From Pyrus communis (lineage: Eukaryota; Streptophyta; Magnoliopsida; Rosales; Rosaceae), in contig NC_084817.1 in the NCBI RefSeq assembly GCF_963583255.1, positions 21,559,837 through 21,623,836 of the forward strand: a stretch of 64,000 bases of DNA. The letters run 5' to 3'. How positions within the stretch are numbered: the stretch's first letter is position 1; every line of letters begins with the position of its first letter. Below the pieces are notes generated by a model. The model did no database searches, was not told where the DNA came from, and saw only the letters and a list, made by a program, of their open reading frames with translations. A program made the translations under genes and the position numbers. Positions 1 through 12,578 of the stretch are shown here, one piece after another.

Positions 1-124
1 TCATAGGAAACTGAAAAATTTAATTCGTATCGTGGTTCTCTGTCAAATAACGTATCATGAGCCCAAATGGAATACAACCGCAAAACACTATTCACAGAGC
101 AGTTCAAAATTTGCCATTTGAATC

Positions 125-327
125 GGAAAAGGATCCTCACCGGCTTTTTTTTTAAGGATTTTGTAATTGTAATTGTTCATGATATATCGTACAGTAAAAA
201 ATTATTTAAATTTTAAAATTAAATATAAATAATACCTAACAAAAATTGACCATACGATATACAATGAACGACTATGATCACGAAATTTTCGAAATCTCTG
301 GAAAAAGAATTCGACGAGAATCCTTTA
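125..327. mobile_element. MITE-like inverted repeat (GGATCCTC family)
   Basis: The two ends are inverted copies: the left end reads AAAGGATCCTC, the right end reads as its imperfect complement (GAGAATCCTTT), and the similarity continues inward to the CATGATATATCGTAC / ATCGTATATACAATG-like arms. The element is flanked by an 11-base direct repeat CCATTTGAATC (114-124 and 328-338), which fits a target-site duplication of about 9-11 bp as in Mutator-type MITEs. It has no coding capacity. The element at 3430-3641 belongs to the same family. Confidence 0.55.
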
Positions 328-466
328 CCATTTGAATCATCTCTTCTAGTCCCTTGTCAGGACGTAAAGTAATAAAATCATCATTTTCTTTCTAGTTTTC
401 CTGCCTTCAATCTTCCAGTTCCCAAGGTATTATGACTGCATGTGGAAGTCAGATGGTTTGCATTTT

Positions 467-697
467 GGGAAGGACAAGGATTGTTGCCCTCTCATTTTCG
501 GTGTTCTTCCATGCCCTCCTATTTGTATGATCATGGTTAAATCACATTAACATTTTATATTACTATTCATTTTTGTCTTATTATCTTTATAAAAAAAACA
601 ATATAAAATATTGACGTGGCTTAACTGTGACCACACAAAACAGAAGGGCACGGGAGTGCACCGAAAGTGGGAGGGCAGAAAATCCTTGTCCCTTTGG
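467..697. mobile_element. MITE with GACAAGGATT termini
   Basis: The left end (GGGAAGGACAAGGATT, then GCCCTC and a CACTTTCGGTG-like motif) is repeated inverted at the right end (GAGGGCAG, AATCCTTGTCCC). The centre contains TATTGACGTGGCTTAACTGTGACCA-like sequence, which is shared with the insertion at 55024-55207, so the two are relatives. The right end abuts the next MITE directly. Confidence 0.5.
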
Positions 698-885
698 GAA
701 TGAGATCCTCTCCTGAGCTTGGGCTCAAGATCCTCTTGACCGACACACAAAGATAGTTGGATTTTGATCTAACGAGGGTCCTCTAAAAATTATAATAATT
801 GTAGTCATTGAATCAAAATCCAACGACCCTTGTGTATCGGTCAGGAGGATAGTCCTGAGCCCAAGCTCAGAAGATGATCCAATTC
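698..885. mobile_element. MITE with GAGCTTGGGCTCA arms
   Basis: This is a long inverted repeat. The left arm (GGAATGAGATCCTC, CTGAGCTTGGGCTCA, GACCGACACACAA, GTTGGATTTTGAT) is mirrored by the right arm (ATCAAAATCCAAC, TTGTGTATCGGTC, TGAGCCCAAGCTCAG, GATCCAATTC). A relative with a clear 9-bp target-site duplication lies at 57555-57743. I could not settle a TSD here, probably because this copy abuts another MITE. Confidence 0.55.
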
Positions 886-1719
886 ATGCACTTTGAATTA
901 CATGCTCAAAAATGTTCTAAAATTTCTATTTTTTTTTAATACGACGATATACTCTAAAGGAGGCGATATTTTACTGTACAATAAGAGGAGATTGCACTAA
1001 GTTACATTGTATATTAGTCACTAATTACGTATTGAATACAACACAAATATTCTATGGTCTCGCCATCTAATGAATTAAATAAGAGAACAATTTACTTATA
1101 TATAAAGAAGAATATCACTAGACCGTATAAATCTTCCATCTTAAACACACCTAATTTACCAACTAAGAAAGTGCAATTAGAAGTTATTCAATTCTGAATT
1201 ATTCTAATTAATAAAAATGAACATTCAAATTTAAATGAGATGGACCGACACACTACCTTAATCGATTAGCCTAGCCACATTTGCTCGCTACCTTAATCGA
1301 TTAGTCTAACTCACGATTACTTAAAATTAAGCAAAATTCAATTGCCGTACTTTTTGTGCTTAAGAAAGACTTAAACATTTACTTGTTGAAACCGACAAGG
1401 ATTAATCTATTAACTAAAGCCAATAAAATAAAAACAACAACTATAAAAAGTTAGTGTTTCAATCACAAAATCTACAATCGTTGATGAATCTTTTGATTCA
1501 CTGAATGCAGAACAAGAGCCTTACTGATAAAAAAAATAAAACAAAATAAGAACAAGTGCCTTTTGTTATCCTTAGATTTATGTTCGTCAACGAGCCTTTA
1601 ACTTGTCTACCACCGACAACTTTTGTTTGTATGAGTAACGATAGGGATATGAATTATAATATTAGTTATTATTTTCTTTTTATATTAGTAAACCATTAAT
1701 TCCACAAAAAATGATATAT
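886..1719. other. AT-rich intergenic sequence, no gene seen
   Basis: No convincing coding frame, RNA gene or element border is visible. The only structure is a short direct repeat, CTACCTTAATCGATTAG, occurring twice near 1254 and 1290. Confidence 0.6.
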
Positions 1720-2700
1720 AGTTGTTGTAGGCTAAGAAAAGGGAGAGGACCGGCAATAGGAGAGAAAATAGATAGAGAGTGGGAATTATGTGTTGTGATT
1801 TCACCCTTTTATTTCTTTATTTATAGTAATATGGAAGAAAGAATCTTGTTCTCCAAGTAATACAAGTACAATAAAGAATGATCTCATACAATCCTATACA
1901 TAATCTACTAAGATTTACACAATTGCACTTCTAATGGAATATTAACTGCAATACTCCTCCTTGTTTGTGTAAATACTCAAGTAGATGGTGCATTAGATTT
2001 TTAGCGATGATGTAAAAATAGTTAATGAAGTCATCGGCACAATGTGTAAACGCAAGTCTCAAACACGAAATGCACATGGAAAGTAAGTCTAAAAAAACCT
2101 AGCTATGTTGAAAATCAAGGCGAGACAAAGCCTATAGGCTAGTAGAAAAGTGAGTTAATGCAAAACCCGTCAACACTAAACGTGTATAGGACGCCAGTGG
2201 GATGCACAAACGGGTATGACCAACCAAGGATAGGTGTCTCATCAAAATCTCGTCAGGCAACAAAAATCCAATGGGACCAAATGGTCCTAATTGTAGGAAA
2301 AAGAGTACATTACGGTCAAATGAGTGTGTTGCAAGATACTCCCATTGAATTTGACAAAACTTCCAAATGAGAACTATAAATGTTGTAGCTTAGATAATTT
2401 ACGCATGCCAATTTCTTGAACAAGCTTCTGAAAAAATAGACTTTGGAAATGACTTGGTGAAGAAATCAATAAGGTTGTCTTGGGATCGGATATGCTTGAT
2501 TTCAATCTTTTGAGGCTCTTGTTGCTGATGCGAATAGAAAAACTTTGGTGCGATATACTTGTTATTCTCTACTTTGATGTAACCTTTCTTGATTTGGACG
2601 ACACAAGCAACATTATCTTCATAAACTGTTGTAGGAAAATTAACTACAGAAGAAGGTCCACAAATGCTCTGAATATCCTCACTAACAACACTTAACCATA
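1720..2700 (-). pseudogene. Decayed Copia retrotransposon 3' end (RNase H remnant and LTR-like tail)
   Basis: Read on the minus strand, about 2700 down to 2390 gives a recognisable Copia RNase H C-terminal region: a TTVYEDNVACV-like segment (the conserved EDN..A motif), then HIRSQDNLIDFFTKSFPKS, the usual ending of Copia polyproteins, followed by a degenerate IGMRKLSKL-like stretch. Frames are interrupted. Downstream on the same strand, the purine run AAGGAGGAG near 1959-1967 precedes a TATTGCAG sequence that could be the mutated start of the 3' LTR, so 1720-1957 may be LTR. The lower boundary is uncertain. Nothing here is functional. Confidence 0.55.
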
Positions 2701-2889
2701 AGCATTCATGAAATGTGAGATCTTAGCATGATTCGAAAAAGTCACAACTAAGAGGTCTGTTTGATTGACCTCTAAGATATTGCGGTATCTCCAACAGTAA
2801 AGACATAACCCTATGATACGCCATCTTGAAATGATTCATTTTACAGTTGTGAGAAAAATGATTTTAAAGAGCATTTTGGTTATTTTAAA

Positions 2890-2952
2890 TTTTACTTCAG
2901 TGTTTGAGGCGGATTTAGAATAGATAGGAGGCGGATTTAGAATAGATAGGTA
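2890..2952. repeat. Short tandem duplication (24-bp unit)
   Basis: GAGGCGGATTTAGAATAGAT occurs twice in tandem, followed by AGG. This is a minor local duplication next to the old repeat material that begins near 3090. Confidence 0.6.
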
Positions 2953-3089
2953 GAACGCATGGGCAACAACCGTTACGAATCATAGTGGAAAAGAAGAAGT
3001 TACGGAGTGCTCACATTTTGATCTTTTGTCAGTTACTATAAACAAAAACTTGACTCCAGATTAAAAAAAAAGCCATAAAGTAGTTTCTA

Positions 3090-3310
3090 GAAATGGAAAT
3101 CCAACCGAAACCCATAACTCGCGACCCACTGAATCTACCGACCCGCACAACTTTGAGTTTTTTATGCGAATTACGGCCAACTGTGGACGAACTTTTTTTC
3201 GACGTCGCCACCACCACCAGTTTGAAGCTCTTACTTCCCTCTACAAAACTCACCCAAGAACCACCTACCGTACATGGTAGTGCGAGGCCTCCAAATCCAA
3301 CGTGTCTGGC
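3090..3310 (+). repeat. Fragment of chromovirus-type LTR
   Basis: The segment around 3200-3300 (GCCACCACCACCA, TTGAAGCTCT, CTACAAAACTCACCCAAG, AACCACCT) matches the reverse complement of about 7770-7850 in the 5011-8262 solo LTR. It is therefore an isolated piece of the same LTR family in the opposite orientation. The short open frames on both strands here have no other support. Confidence 0.45.
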
Positions 3311-3429
3311 TGCCTTTTTCTATTTTTTGGCTAATTGGTGAAATGGCGACTGACGTCATCATTTGGGTCTTATAGCACATCATCTCAGAAGTAGATCCGA
3401 CCAACCTCAACTTTTTTGGACCATTGAAA

Positions 3430-3641
3430 TCAACAGGATCCTCTCCGGATCTTTTGGGTGAGGATTTTGGAGATCCATGAATCGTGTTCGTTCATCGTAC
3501 ATCGTGTGGTTAGTTTTTGTCAAGTACTGTTTATGTTTATTTTTAAATAAAAATATTTAAAATAATTTATAACCGTACAATGTATGATGAAAAAACACAA
3601 TTTACAGATCCCCATGATCCTCACAAAGAGAATCCGAACTC
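3430..3641. mobile_element. MITE with exact 9-bp TSD (GGATCCTC family)
   Basis: The termini are inverted: AGGATCCTCTCCGGATC at the left, and GATCCTCACAAAGAGAATCC at the right, which reads as a related inverted sequence. The flanks are an exact 9-bp direct repeat CCATTGAAA (3421-3429 and 3642-3650). A 9-bp TSD is characteristic of Mutator-superfamily MITEs. The interior is AT-rich and non-coding. Confidence 0.65.
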
Positions 3642-3650
3642 CCATTGAAA

Positions 3651-5010
3651 AGAAGAAGATGACTAAAGTGATCCACGTCGAGAGACATTATTATATGTCA
3701 TAATTAAACCATTAAACGGATTAAGTTAATTAAATTAGAAAGGCCCATAATCAATGCGGAAAACAGCTGCAAAACAATAGAGTACTTGGATGTTACATAA
3801 GATTAAATAGAATTGTTATTAACACTTTAAAAATCTTATTTTATATTCTAAATTTTTTATATTAGGAAAGAAAAATACGCTTATGAGGAGTGTAAAATGA
3901 GATTTTTGAAATACCAATAACACTTCTCTCATGATAAATACTAAAAACGACATTATTTTACTTTTGACTCAAGTTTAAAAGCAATATTGGAAAGTTTTCT
4001 TCATGTGTTTTTCCTTTGTTTTTGGGTCGCACGAATTGCAACTTTCACATTGCAAATTTGCGATATCTATTGACTTTTGGGGAACAAAAGATCAAGTGTC
4101 GGTGGTTTAGTCAGATTCTACTCTGACTGCGGTCAGAAACAAATTGATTGAGACATACATAATCATTAGAAAATTGGGAGTAGAAAGGACTAAACAAGGA
4201 AGGATCTTGCGGGGCAATATACTCTGATGTTATACATACTAATATACAATGCTATTTAGATCTACAAATTTACTTATTAAAAAGCATTTCAATAATATAC
4301 TCAATTAAAATAACAAAATTATATTATAAAGGGCAAAATTATATTATAGTATGTTGCCTACTGAATTGTCTTATAATAATAGTCTGAAATGACTCTAATA
4401 GATTAGGTAAACTAAGAAGGTAAAATTATATGTTATACTTTGATCCAAGTCTAAAATTTAAAGTTGCTATTGGATTTAGTCTTGTTCCATATTTTTATAC
4501 TTTAATTAAATTTCTTGATTTATGCATCTTTACTCAAAATTTGAATTTAAATATTTAAATATGAAAATAGAACCACTTTTATGAAAAGTATATACGAAAG
4601 TAAATAAAACTTAATATACTTATTATCCATAAAAATAGTCGAAGATATTTTATCTTTTATACATTTATAAATCCACACACACACACACACACACTATATA
4701 TATATATATATGATGATGATATATAGCACCTACAACATACAATATTCAAGTAAAAGACAATCCTATAAATAAGGGATAACATTTACAATTTAATTATAAA
4801 TAATTAAATTAAAAAAAAAAAACAAAAAAAACAGATGTAGATAATCAATGAGTAGACCTAGTCCAACAAACTGGACTAAATTCAATAATGACTAAAAAAA
4901 TTGAATTTACATCACGTTTACTCTTTATTTCGTGTGTAACATCAATTTTTATCTTTTGGTTTTGTCATCTTCCTCTACATCGAATATTTGGTTATCAAAG
5001 GAGGGTGTGG
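3651..5010. other. AT-rich intergenic sequence with a CA/TA microsatellite
   Basis: There is no gene. A compound (CA)n(TA)n(GAT)n microsatellite lies at about 4673-4722. The rest is AT-rich sequence without recognisable element borders. Confidence 0.6.
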
Positions 5011-8000
5011 TGACACACCCCGACCCAGAAAGTCCACTTGGACCCTGAATCGAGCTGTGCTGGCCGACACCTGGAAGGTGACGAAGCCATAAAATGTGAT
5101 AGTGTATAAAAAGTGAATAAATTTGAATCTAAAAGTGTCTAAGTACCAGAGTGCGCTATGAGTGGGAGCGAACCCATTTCACACGCGATGTCAGAGCATA
5201 AGTAAGGTACAGTAGTGTGGGTAAGAATCATACCCTCAGAAATATCCATTAATACTAAGATTCACCACAGATTCTTGTCGATACAAACTCAGCAGCTAAA
5301 ACCTGGAGGGCACCAAACAGAAGGTGTGAGTAAGCAATAAAACCAAGCTTCCCAAAGTTATTACCTCTCTAAAAGTAATGCCCTAAATGTAAAACCCGTA
5401 TCGTTTTCCATAAGACAGTACAACATATATACATATATCCAAACCATACTCAGAAATGACCAAAACCACGGTTTGCCATCAAATCCACCATACATTAATA
5501 AGTAGGCCAAATGAACTAAATCAATACAAAGTGATATATCAGTCAGAATCATCTAAAATGACATGTACAACTTATCCGTATCTCATCAATCCTGGCTAGC
5601 ATATAAGTCGGAGTCACCTATAGTGACCTGTACGACTTATCCATATCTCGTCAATCCTGACTAGCATATAAGTCGGAGTCACCTATAGTGACCTGTACGA
5701 CTTATCCATATCTCGTCAATCCTGGCTAGCATATAAGTACGACTTATCCATATCTCGTCAATCCTGGCTAGCATATAAGTCGGAGTCACCTATAGTGACA
5801 TGTACGACTTATCCATATCTCATCAATCCTGGCTAGCCAATAGCTCAATAAGTATACCTGCACACAAGTCGGAACCACCTAAAGTGGTCTGTACGACAGG
5901 ACTGGGTGTAAATAAATACGCTCAAGTGCTACGATCACGTGAAGACTGGGCGAATAATCGCGGGTCACCTACGAGTCGGAACCACCTGAAGTGGTCTGTA
6001 TAACAGGACTGTGCACCTACCTTGGATCCAAGGTGAGCGTAAAGTGCGGGAGGTGAACATCACGTGAAGGACTGTGCCCTGGCCACGGGCGGGAGCACTA
6101 ACACCGGGGTGCAGGTTTATGAGCTCTCAATGCATCTCAATATAACATGTGCAACTCATGGCAACCAGTACGATAGTATCGAAGTTGCCTAACTCATAAC
6201 TGTAGTCATGCTATAACGCAATCGATTCAACTAGTACCATAAACTCACCTGAACTTACCTGGGTGTCCTGAGTTCACCTTTGCACTTGAAAGCATTCCCA
6301 ATAATTATATGCAAGTAATATACATATGGATATATCATGATGCAATCTACTACTCAACCATGTTGTAGCATTTTCAATTATAAACAATATGGTGTGAAGT
6401 GTACAATCAGTAACGCCCTACTCCCAAACTACTTATTTTCAGGGATAATTATCCATGACAACCCAATTAACTCTAATTTAACTAACTAATTCACAAAACT
6501 AAAACTTGTCTTTACCAATTTCCTTCGCATTACTCAATTTCCCAAGCAAGGCTTTTGTCTCAAATATTTTATGGCTGCATCTAACGTCTCGTTAGACTGC
6601 CTACGTACCCTAAACAGGGATCAAGCCATTCGTAGTTCACATAGTACTTCAAGCATTCACAATAATTATATATGAAAGTAATATGCCTAATCAATTTAAA
6701 GGTGTCGATAGAACTCTCAATAATATGTACGATAAAAAGGAAAGGATGCACTCACCTGGAGTCCACGCTATGATTCTCTAGCGCACGCATCGAGGCGTCC
6801 TGAATGATTGGTCCCTGTGACCAATTATCAAATCACATCTCAGAACTCTTATCCGTAGAATATGTAATTCACATAAAACACAACCTCAACGACATTCTAA
6901 AATAGTTTGAGACCCATTGACCACAAGTCAACCGTCGATCAAAGATCGACGGTAGGGTTTACAACCCTGTATAACTTGACCCGGAAGATCCGCATATCAG
7001 ATTTCCAATCCGCAACTCCCAAAGATCCACAATATATTTCTAGAATAACATATTAAAGTTTCATTACGATCCAACGGTCAGATCTCCGCCAATTGCCTAA
7101 AACAAGTGGCCGTGAACATTTATTTTACTAACTTACAAATCCAATTCAGGAAGATCCGTAAGTCGGATTCCCGATCCGTAAATTCCTATGATCTTTAAAT
7201 ATTACGTATTATAATGTACCCAAGTTTGGTGACGATCCAACGGTCGGATCGTCGATTCACATTTTCATCAAGCAATGTATCGTAACGAATTTAGGTTCCA
7301 ACGATCAACCTATGTCATTCAAATAACAAAACTGAATTCAAGACATTCGACATAGCCTAAAAATAGCATTGGCGGCCCACTGGCCACGCGCCGCCGCGGG
7401 TGGCGTTCGGCCGCCCCGACTCGCCGGAAAATCCAACTATTTCCAAAAATTCTCAAACTTCACAGAAATGAAGATCTCAGTGAGTGGAGCAACTTTCATA
7501 CCTGCCACGAAGTCCAAAAGTGGACGGAAGATGGTCAATTTTGCCCACGAAGCCGGCGGGTGCCTAAAACTTCCCGACGTCGATTCGTCGTCTACGGTGG
7601 TCCAACGGGGTCAAGGTTGGTTGGGTTTTGCTCCTGGGATGATGGGCTACAAAGCCCAAGTGGTGGCATCGGCCATTGCTTTGCCGATTTGCCGGAAAAT
7701 CGAAAAGGGTGGCCGGAGCACCATTGATTTTCGTCAACTTTCGTGGCCTCAAACCTCCACATCCCATGATTAATCAAGGTGGTTCTTGGGTGGGTTTTGT
7801 AGAGGGGAATGAGAGCTTCAAGATGTGGTGGTGGCATCGAAAAACTCCACCGGAGTTGACCGGAATCGGCCTTGGAAAATGGGTGGTCGCGAGTGGGAAA
7901 ACCCACGGGAAAAGCTGGGATTTATTTTATTTTATTTTATTATTTTTTTCTTTCTTTCCTTTTTCTGATTGGGCTTCACCTTAAATAACCAATTTCTGAT

Positions 8001-8262
8001 TGGGGATTTAATTTAATTAACACTAAACCTTGAATAACCAATTTCGAACGTCTGTAACTATACCGTTATAATCCGGACTCGCAAACGGCTTTCGCCTATG
8101 CGTTCACATCCACGAGTATTACGAGAATATGTTAAAAGAATAAGTCATACGTCTCTCTAGACGATGGTCAACATAAGTCAAAGTCCTTGCCTCTAGGGCA
8201 ATTTCGTAAATTCACGCTTTTAAAATAAAATAAAAACGTAAAATTTGGAACGGGTTGTCACA
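5011..8262 (-). mobile_element. Solo LTR, chromovirus (Tekay/Del-like) type, 3.25 kb
   Basis: On the plus strand it starts TGACACACCCCGACCC and ends CGGGTTGTCACA. Read on the minus strand this is TGTGACAACCCG...GGGTCGGGGTGTGTCA, the usual terminal signature of plant chromovirus LTRs. It is flanked by an exact 5-bp target-site duplication TGTGG (5006-5010 and 8263-8267). No internal retrotransposon domain is present, so it is a solo LTR left by LTR-LTR recombination. Open frames inside (for example about 7369-7773) read through LTR sequence rather than a gene. The termini resemble those of the solo LTR at 25912-28390. Confidence 0.85.
5545..5865. repeat. 65-bp tandem repeat inside the solo LTR
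   Basis: A unit of about 65 bp containing TACGACTTATCCATATCTC, CTGGCTAGCATATAAGTCGG and CACCTATAGTGAC recurs. The TAC(G/A)ACTTAT phase points fall at 5566, 5631, 5696, 5738 and 5803, so the spacing is 65, 65, 42 and 65, meaning one unit is truncated. Diverged half-units (GTCGGAACCACCTAAAGTGGTCTGTA) follow at 5867 and 5974. Confidence 0.8.
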
Positions 8263-9576
8263 TGTGGGGCCTGAATTGCCTACTCATGATGGTGTAGGCA
8301 ACGTTCCTATTTTAGGAGGGTATGTAGAATTTGCATACTCAATTGCCTCTATTATTGGAGCTAGTTTTTACGTACGTGTTTGATTAAAACAGGTATTCCA
8401 ACTCAATTGTCTACATTAGAGATGTTCTAATACTTAACACGTGAACACCCTCCCGAATTCCATCTTGAATCCTTCTCCTTTTCTTTTATTTTTAATATAT
8501 TAATATATTTTTGTTTAATCTACATGACATCACAAAATTGGACATGGGAATCCGCATGTGGGCTGCATCATAAGATGAACGAACTTTTTTTACGAAATTG
8601 TTTGAACGGCATGGACCAATAATGCACATTTTGTTAAATTTAGGGACATAAATTTAAAAAACTTTTGTTCATGGATGAATTCTAATTTCGAGATAAACCA
8701 GCTAATGGTTTTAATTTTATAATTAATCACATGAGATTAACATGTTGAATAGGCCTCATATGAAGCTTTAGGTTTCAAGGCCCATTGGGTTTGGACCTAG
8801 GGCTTGTGATTTAAGTTACAGTTGTTTACTGCATGCAAACCAAAGCCTAGTTAGGCTAAAGTGTTATTTAGCACCAAATGACAAAAATTAATTTCTCAAT
8901 GAGACATATTTAGCTTAGGCTAAAATAATTCAGTACTCTTAAAACCAATTGATAATATATGGAGTAGTCCAACTCTTTATAAGCCCTTAAATGATTTGGT
9001 CTCAATGTGGGACTTTGTCCTAAAATCCTCAAATCAGGGCTTTGACCGCGTGCTTGTTGAATAATGAATCGGTGACTCATAGGCAGTGACTTATTTAAGG
9101 AACCCACTAGGGCCGTAGCAAAAACAAGTCTTTATATGGTAATTGTCACTGCCTATGGACTCAAACCTGGATGATCTATCCATGACCAGAACAATATCTA
9201 ATTATTTAATTTATGTGGTAAGGATATGTTATTTGTAAATGGTAAAAGGTGTATATTCCCCCATGAATATATTCTTTAATACTCATACTGTCGATATATT
9301 TCATATATTTGGATGAATAAACAATCACTGATTTGAATGGTTTTTTTATTTTATTATTTTGGATGGAAGATTTTTAAATGAAAATTAGGAATTGAACAAT
9401 TTGGATTATAAATTTAGACAATAAAAATACATTAGTCGCAAATGGTAGAATATAATGTGCATTTCCGTTGGGGATGCAAGTAACACACTTTTCATTAGTT
9501 TTCTTATATATGCAAGTATTATCCGATTTAAATTTCAAGTAATTTCGGATTTGTTTCTTGTTTTCAAACATCAGCC
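8263..9576. other. Intergenic region upstream of the NTF2-like gene
   Basis: No gene is seen. The sequence is AT-rich. A TTATATATG near 9503 lies about 70 bp before the first ATG of the next gene and is a plausible TATA box. Sequence near 8960-9060 (AATGTGGGACTTTGTCC) looks like common plant repeat or promoter sequence, but no element borders could be fixed. Confidence 0.45.
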
Positions 9577-11600
9577 ATGCTGATGATAAACTCCTTATTC
9601 CTCTCATCTTCTTCTTCGTCTCCTCCTCTCCTTCTTAACCACACCAAATCTCCTTCCATTCCAATTACCACTTCCAACCTCTCCATATCCAATCCAGCAA
9701 CTGCTATCAGCACACCTCTGAGATGGACCCCGCAGACCCTTCAGTTTCGGGTCTCATCGTCATCAGCCAATCCGACAGTCGAGGTTGCATCACCGCCGGG
9801 AACTGATGGCGATGAGTCTGCTGATGTGGTGGAATCTGGAGCGGACGTTGTGAGGAAGTTCTACGGAGGAGTCAACCGCCAAGATTTGGGTTCAGTGGAG
9901 GGGCTCATAGCAGAGAAATGTGTGTACGAGGACCTCGTTTTTCCTCGTCCTTTCGTTGGTCGCAAGGTACTCTATCTCTTATCCACTTCTCAGCTCTTTT
10001 AGTATGTGCTTTGATATTTGACTGTAATATAATAATTTTAAACTTAAAAATAAACAGAAAAAGTAGGCCAAATTGACAGAATTATAATAAATATTTAAAA
10101 ATAAAAATAATAATATAATAAGAAGAAAGAACAATTTGTGGAATTTACGTGTGTAGTCAAACTGCGATTTAAGGATTTTAAAAACTTTTTAAAATAACAA
10201 TATAGATTTTGGCAGACTTTGACGGATCCTTTATGAACTTTAGAAGATTTATGTAGACTTTTATTACTGACCTTTGAGGATTTACGTGGACGTTCTTTTT
10301 TTTTTTTTTTAAATCGATCTTCCAGTAACAAAATTTCCAAAAAAATTTAAGCATCAATAATTTTATTAGACAAAAAAATTCAAAAAAGAAAATCATGTTA
10401 ACCTAAGGTCCGAAATCACTAACTGAACTGTAGGGTTGTTCCTGCAAAACTTAAAACCCAAACATTATGGGTATTAATGCTTCCAGCCCGTCTAGAAAAA
10501 TGTTTGCGTATATAAATAAATTTCAAGTAATTTTTGGATTTGTATTTTCAAACATGATGGAGGAGGTCTTAGGTTCGATTCTCAAACATTTTTTTTTATA
10601 GAAAAATGTTAAGCAGCTCCGAATTATTGTGTATTTTATTCTCAAGATCAAGCACCAGCTTCAACAATGCGCAGGATATACTTCAATTCTTCAAAAAGTT
10701 CAATGATTCTGTCGGCAAAGACCTTCAGTTTGTTATTGACGACTTATCCGCTGAGGACTCCACGGCAGTTGGGGTAACATGGCATTTAGGTATGTTAATG
10801 GAAATTAGTTACACTACGTCTTTCCTCCTCTGTGAGATATATGTTGATCCGATCCCCACTGAAATAGTATGTATTTTGGATCAGAATGGAATGGGAAGCC
10901 TTTTCCCTTCAGCAAAGGATGTAGCTTTTATAAGTTGGAGGTCATCGATGGCAAGAGACAAATAATGTAAGGATACTTCAAAAGAACAGATAGCAGTCGT
11001 AGCATACACCAGATTATAGTACTGCACGCTCATTCAATTTCGTTCCCGAAGATGAGGAAACATCTTGTGTACTTGTGTATCTCTGTTGAGTGCGTATAGT
11101 CTGTTGGGAGACTAATTTTGTCTTTGATAAACAGCTACGGGCGAGATAGTGTCGAACCTGCGATCAAGCCTGGAGAAACTGTGTTGGTAAGTGCTTAACC
11201 TCCACACTATCACGCTCTCTCTTTTTTCTTTTCTTTTTTTCAGGGCATTCCATATACTATTTCGAAACCAACATGGTCTAAAACAGACGTTTAGGTTGGG
11301 GCCTGATCTCTGATGGTTCCAGTCTAAATTCTGTAGTGCAGCCTTCCTGCCATTGGCATTGGATGAACATGTAGAATATGAATATATGTTCAAATTTGTC
11401 CTATTTCTCGAATTTCTGTTCTGTTTTATCTGCTTTTCAACCTTACGGATACGAAAACTAGATGTGCAGAAATCATAAGACTATAATTCTTTGAAGAACT
11501 AGGTCAGGTTTCACTTCAAATCCTATATGTTTTACAGATTGCCATCAGAGGTGTGGCATGGCTTCTACGACAATTCCCTCAGCTGATCGACCAGATTTAA
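9577..11600 (+). CDS. Plastid-targeted NTF2/SnoaL-like domain protein (five exons)
   Basis: Exons are at 9577-9966, 10675-10789, 10885-10966, 11135-11186 and 11538-11600, each with GT/AG borders. They join in phase into 702 bp (233 residues plus TAA). Residues 1-60 or so are rich in Ser, Thr and Pro with few acidic residues, which fits a chloroplast transit peptide. From about residue 85, DVVRKFYGGVNRQDLGSVEG begins an NTF2-like cone fold. It continues through the YEDLVFPRPFVGRK segment, the FFKKFNDS helix, GVTWHLEWNGKPFPF and YGRDSVEPAIKPG to a C-terminal helix ending PQLIDQI. Plant proteins of this type are uncharacterised, chloroplast-predicted SnoaL/NTF2-family members, and I cannot name a substrate. 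Initiation could also be at 9583 (MINSL). No lesion was seen, so the gene looks functional. Confidence 0.85.
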
Positions 11601-11749
11601 AGTTATTTTCTCTACTCTCTTTTTACCTCAAGGAGAGGATATGTACACTTTTTTACTTTGAACTTGCATGAGCAAGCAAATATGATGTATAGGCACACAT
11701 ATACGTATGCAGAAAATATAAACTGAACGGAGTATTCATTTCGAAATTC

Positions 11750-11845
11750 TCGAAAAACAAAGTGATATTGGGGAGGGGGAATCAAACTCATGTCATTGAA
11801 TGCAGAGTGTAGGTGCTCTTAGCTAATTGAGCTACATGTCTAGTG
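11750..11845 (-). repeat. tRNA-derived SINE-like fragment
   Basis: On the minus strand the sequence reads TGTAGCTCAATTAGCTAAGA, resembling a tRNA/SINE A box, then about 35 bases later GAGTTTGATTCC, resembling a B box (GGTTCGANNCC). This is the layout of a pol III SINE head. No matching tail or TSD was identified. A similar B-box-like sequence (AGGTTCGATTCT) sits in intron 1 of the NTF2-like gene near 10570 on the plus strand. Confidence 0.4.
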
Positions 11846-12003
11846 CTTTTGTTGACTTTTAACTTAAAGGGTCAATGTTGGATTGTTGTGTTTTTTTAAT
11901 TAAAAAACTGTTTCTGTTATGCTTTAAAATAATTAACTGTAAAATAAAGTAGTTGGATGTTTGATAAATTGTATTTTTAAAAATGTTTTTTGAGTATAAA
12001 AAG

Positions 12004-12475
12004 ATTCATGTCCACTGTGCTGACTCCTCAATATCGACGTACGGCATCATAGCTAATACCATCCAGATGCTATACACTGTACTATGGTAACCCAGCATGA
12101 GCAATGCCCCATCAACAAGTACAGGTGACAAGAATTTGTGCTCGATCTAATCCTGTCCGAATACAACAATATGAGCAGCAGTACCAGCAGCAAGTCGAAG
12201 AAAATTTGGACCCAAAGGAACATTACTGATGTAGGAATTTGAATCTTCCTTTGCTGGGAGGTGTTCCGGTTGAAGAATGCAGCAATACAATCTCAATGCC
12301 ACCATCTTGGGGTGACCAGTCCAGACAGATGGTTGGAATAGCAGGGGTTGCTATGGTGTATTTGGGGGTGTGGTCAATGACGACGTTGCTTGTGTTGTGG
12401 TTCCTTCTGCTGCTGTAACCGGCGATGACATGACGGGATGGATAAAGCGGGACTTCAGGCAACACACAAGAAACG
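12004..12475 (-). pseudogene. Unrecognised, possibly decayed coding segment
   Basis: The minus strand has an open frame of 80 codons at 12223-12465, and a second stretch in another frame just downstream (about 12004-12235) that contains a stop. Composition is more gene-like than the surroundings, with balanced GC. I do not recognise a family. It may be an old exon fragment carried in with the adjacent 5S-like repeat, or chance. Confidence 0.2.
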
Positions 12476-12578
12476 ATGGCATTTTCAGTAGGTGAGCTAT
12501 ACCGCTCCCAAGCCCGTTTAAAGGAAGAGGGGAGTGCGTCAGGTAGTGGACAACCGACACTCCTATTTTACGTCGAAT

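Noticed and set aside
5545..5865. Regular repeats considered as a CRISPR array
   Set aside because: The units are contiguous 65-bp tandem repeats with no unique spacers, in a plant LTR. CRISPR arrays are not expected in plant nuclear DNA.
7369..7773. 134-codon open frame, GC-rich, on the plus strand
   Set aside because: It lies wholly inside the 5011-8262 solo LTR and is antisense to it. It has overlapping open frames on both strands and no recognisable domain.
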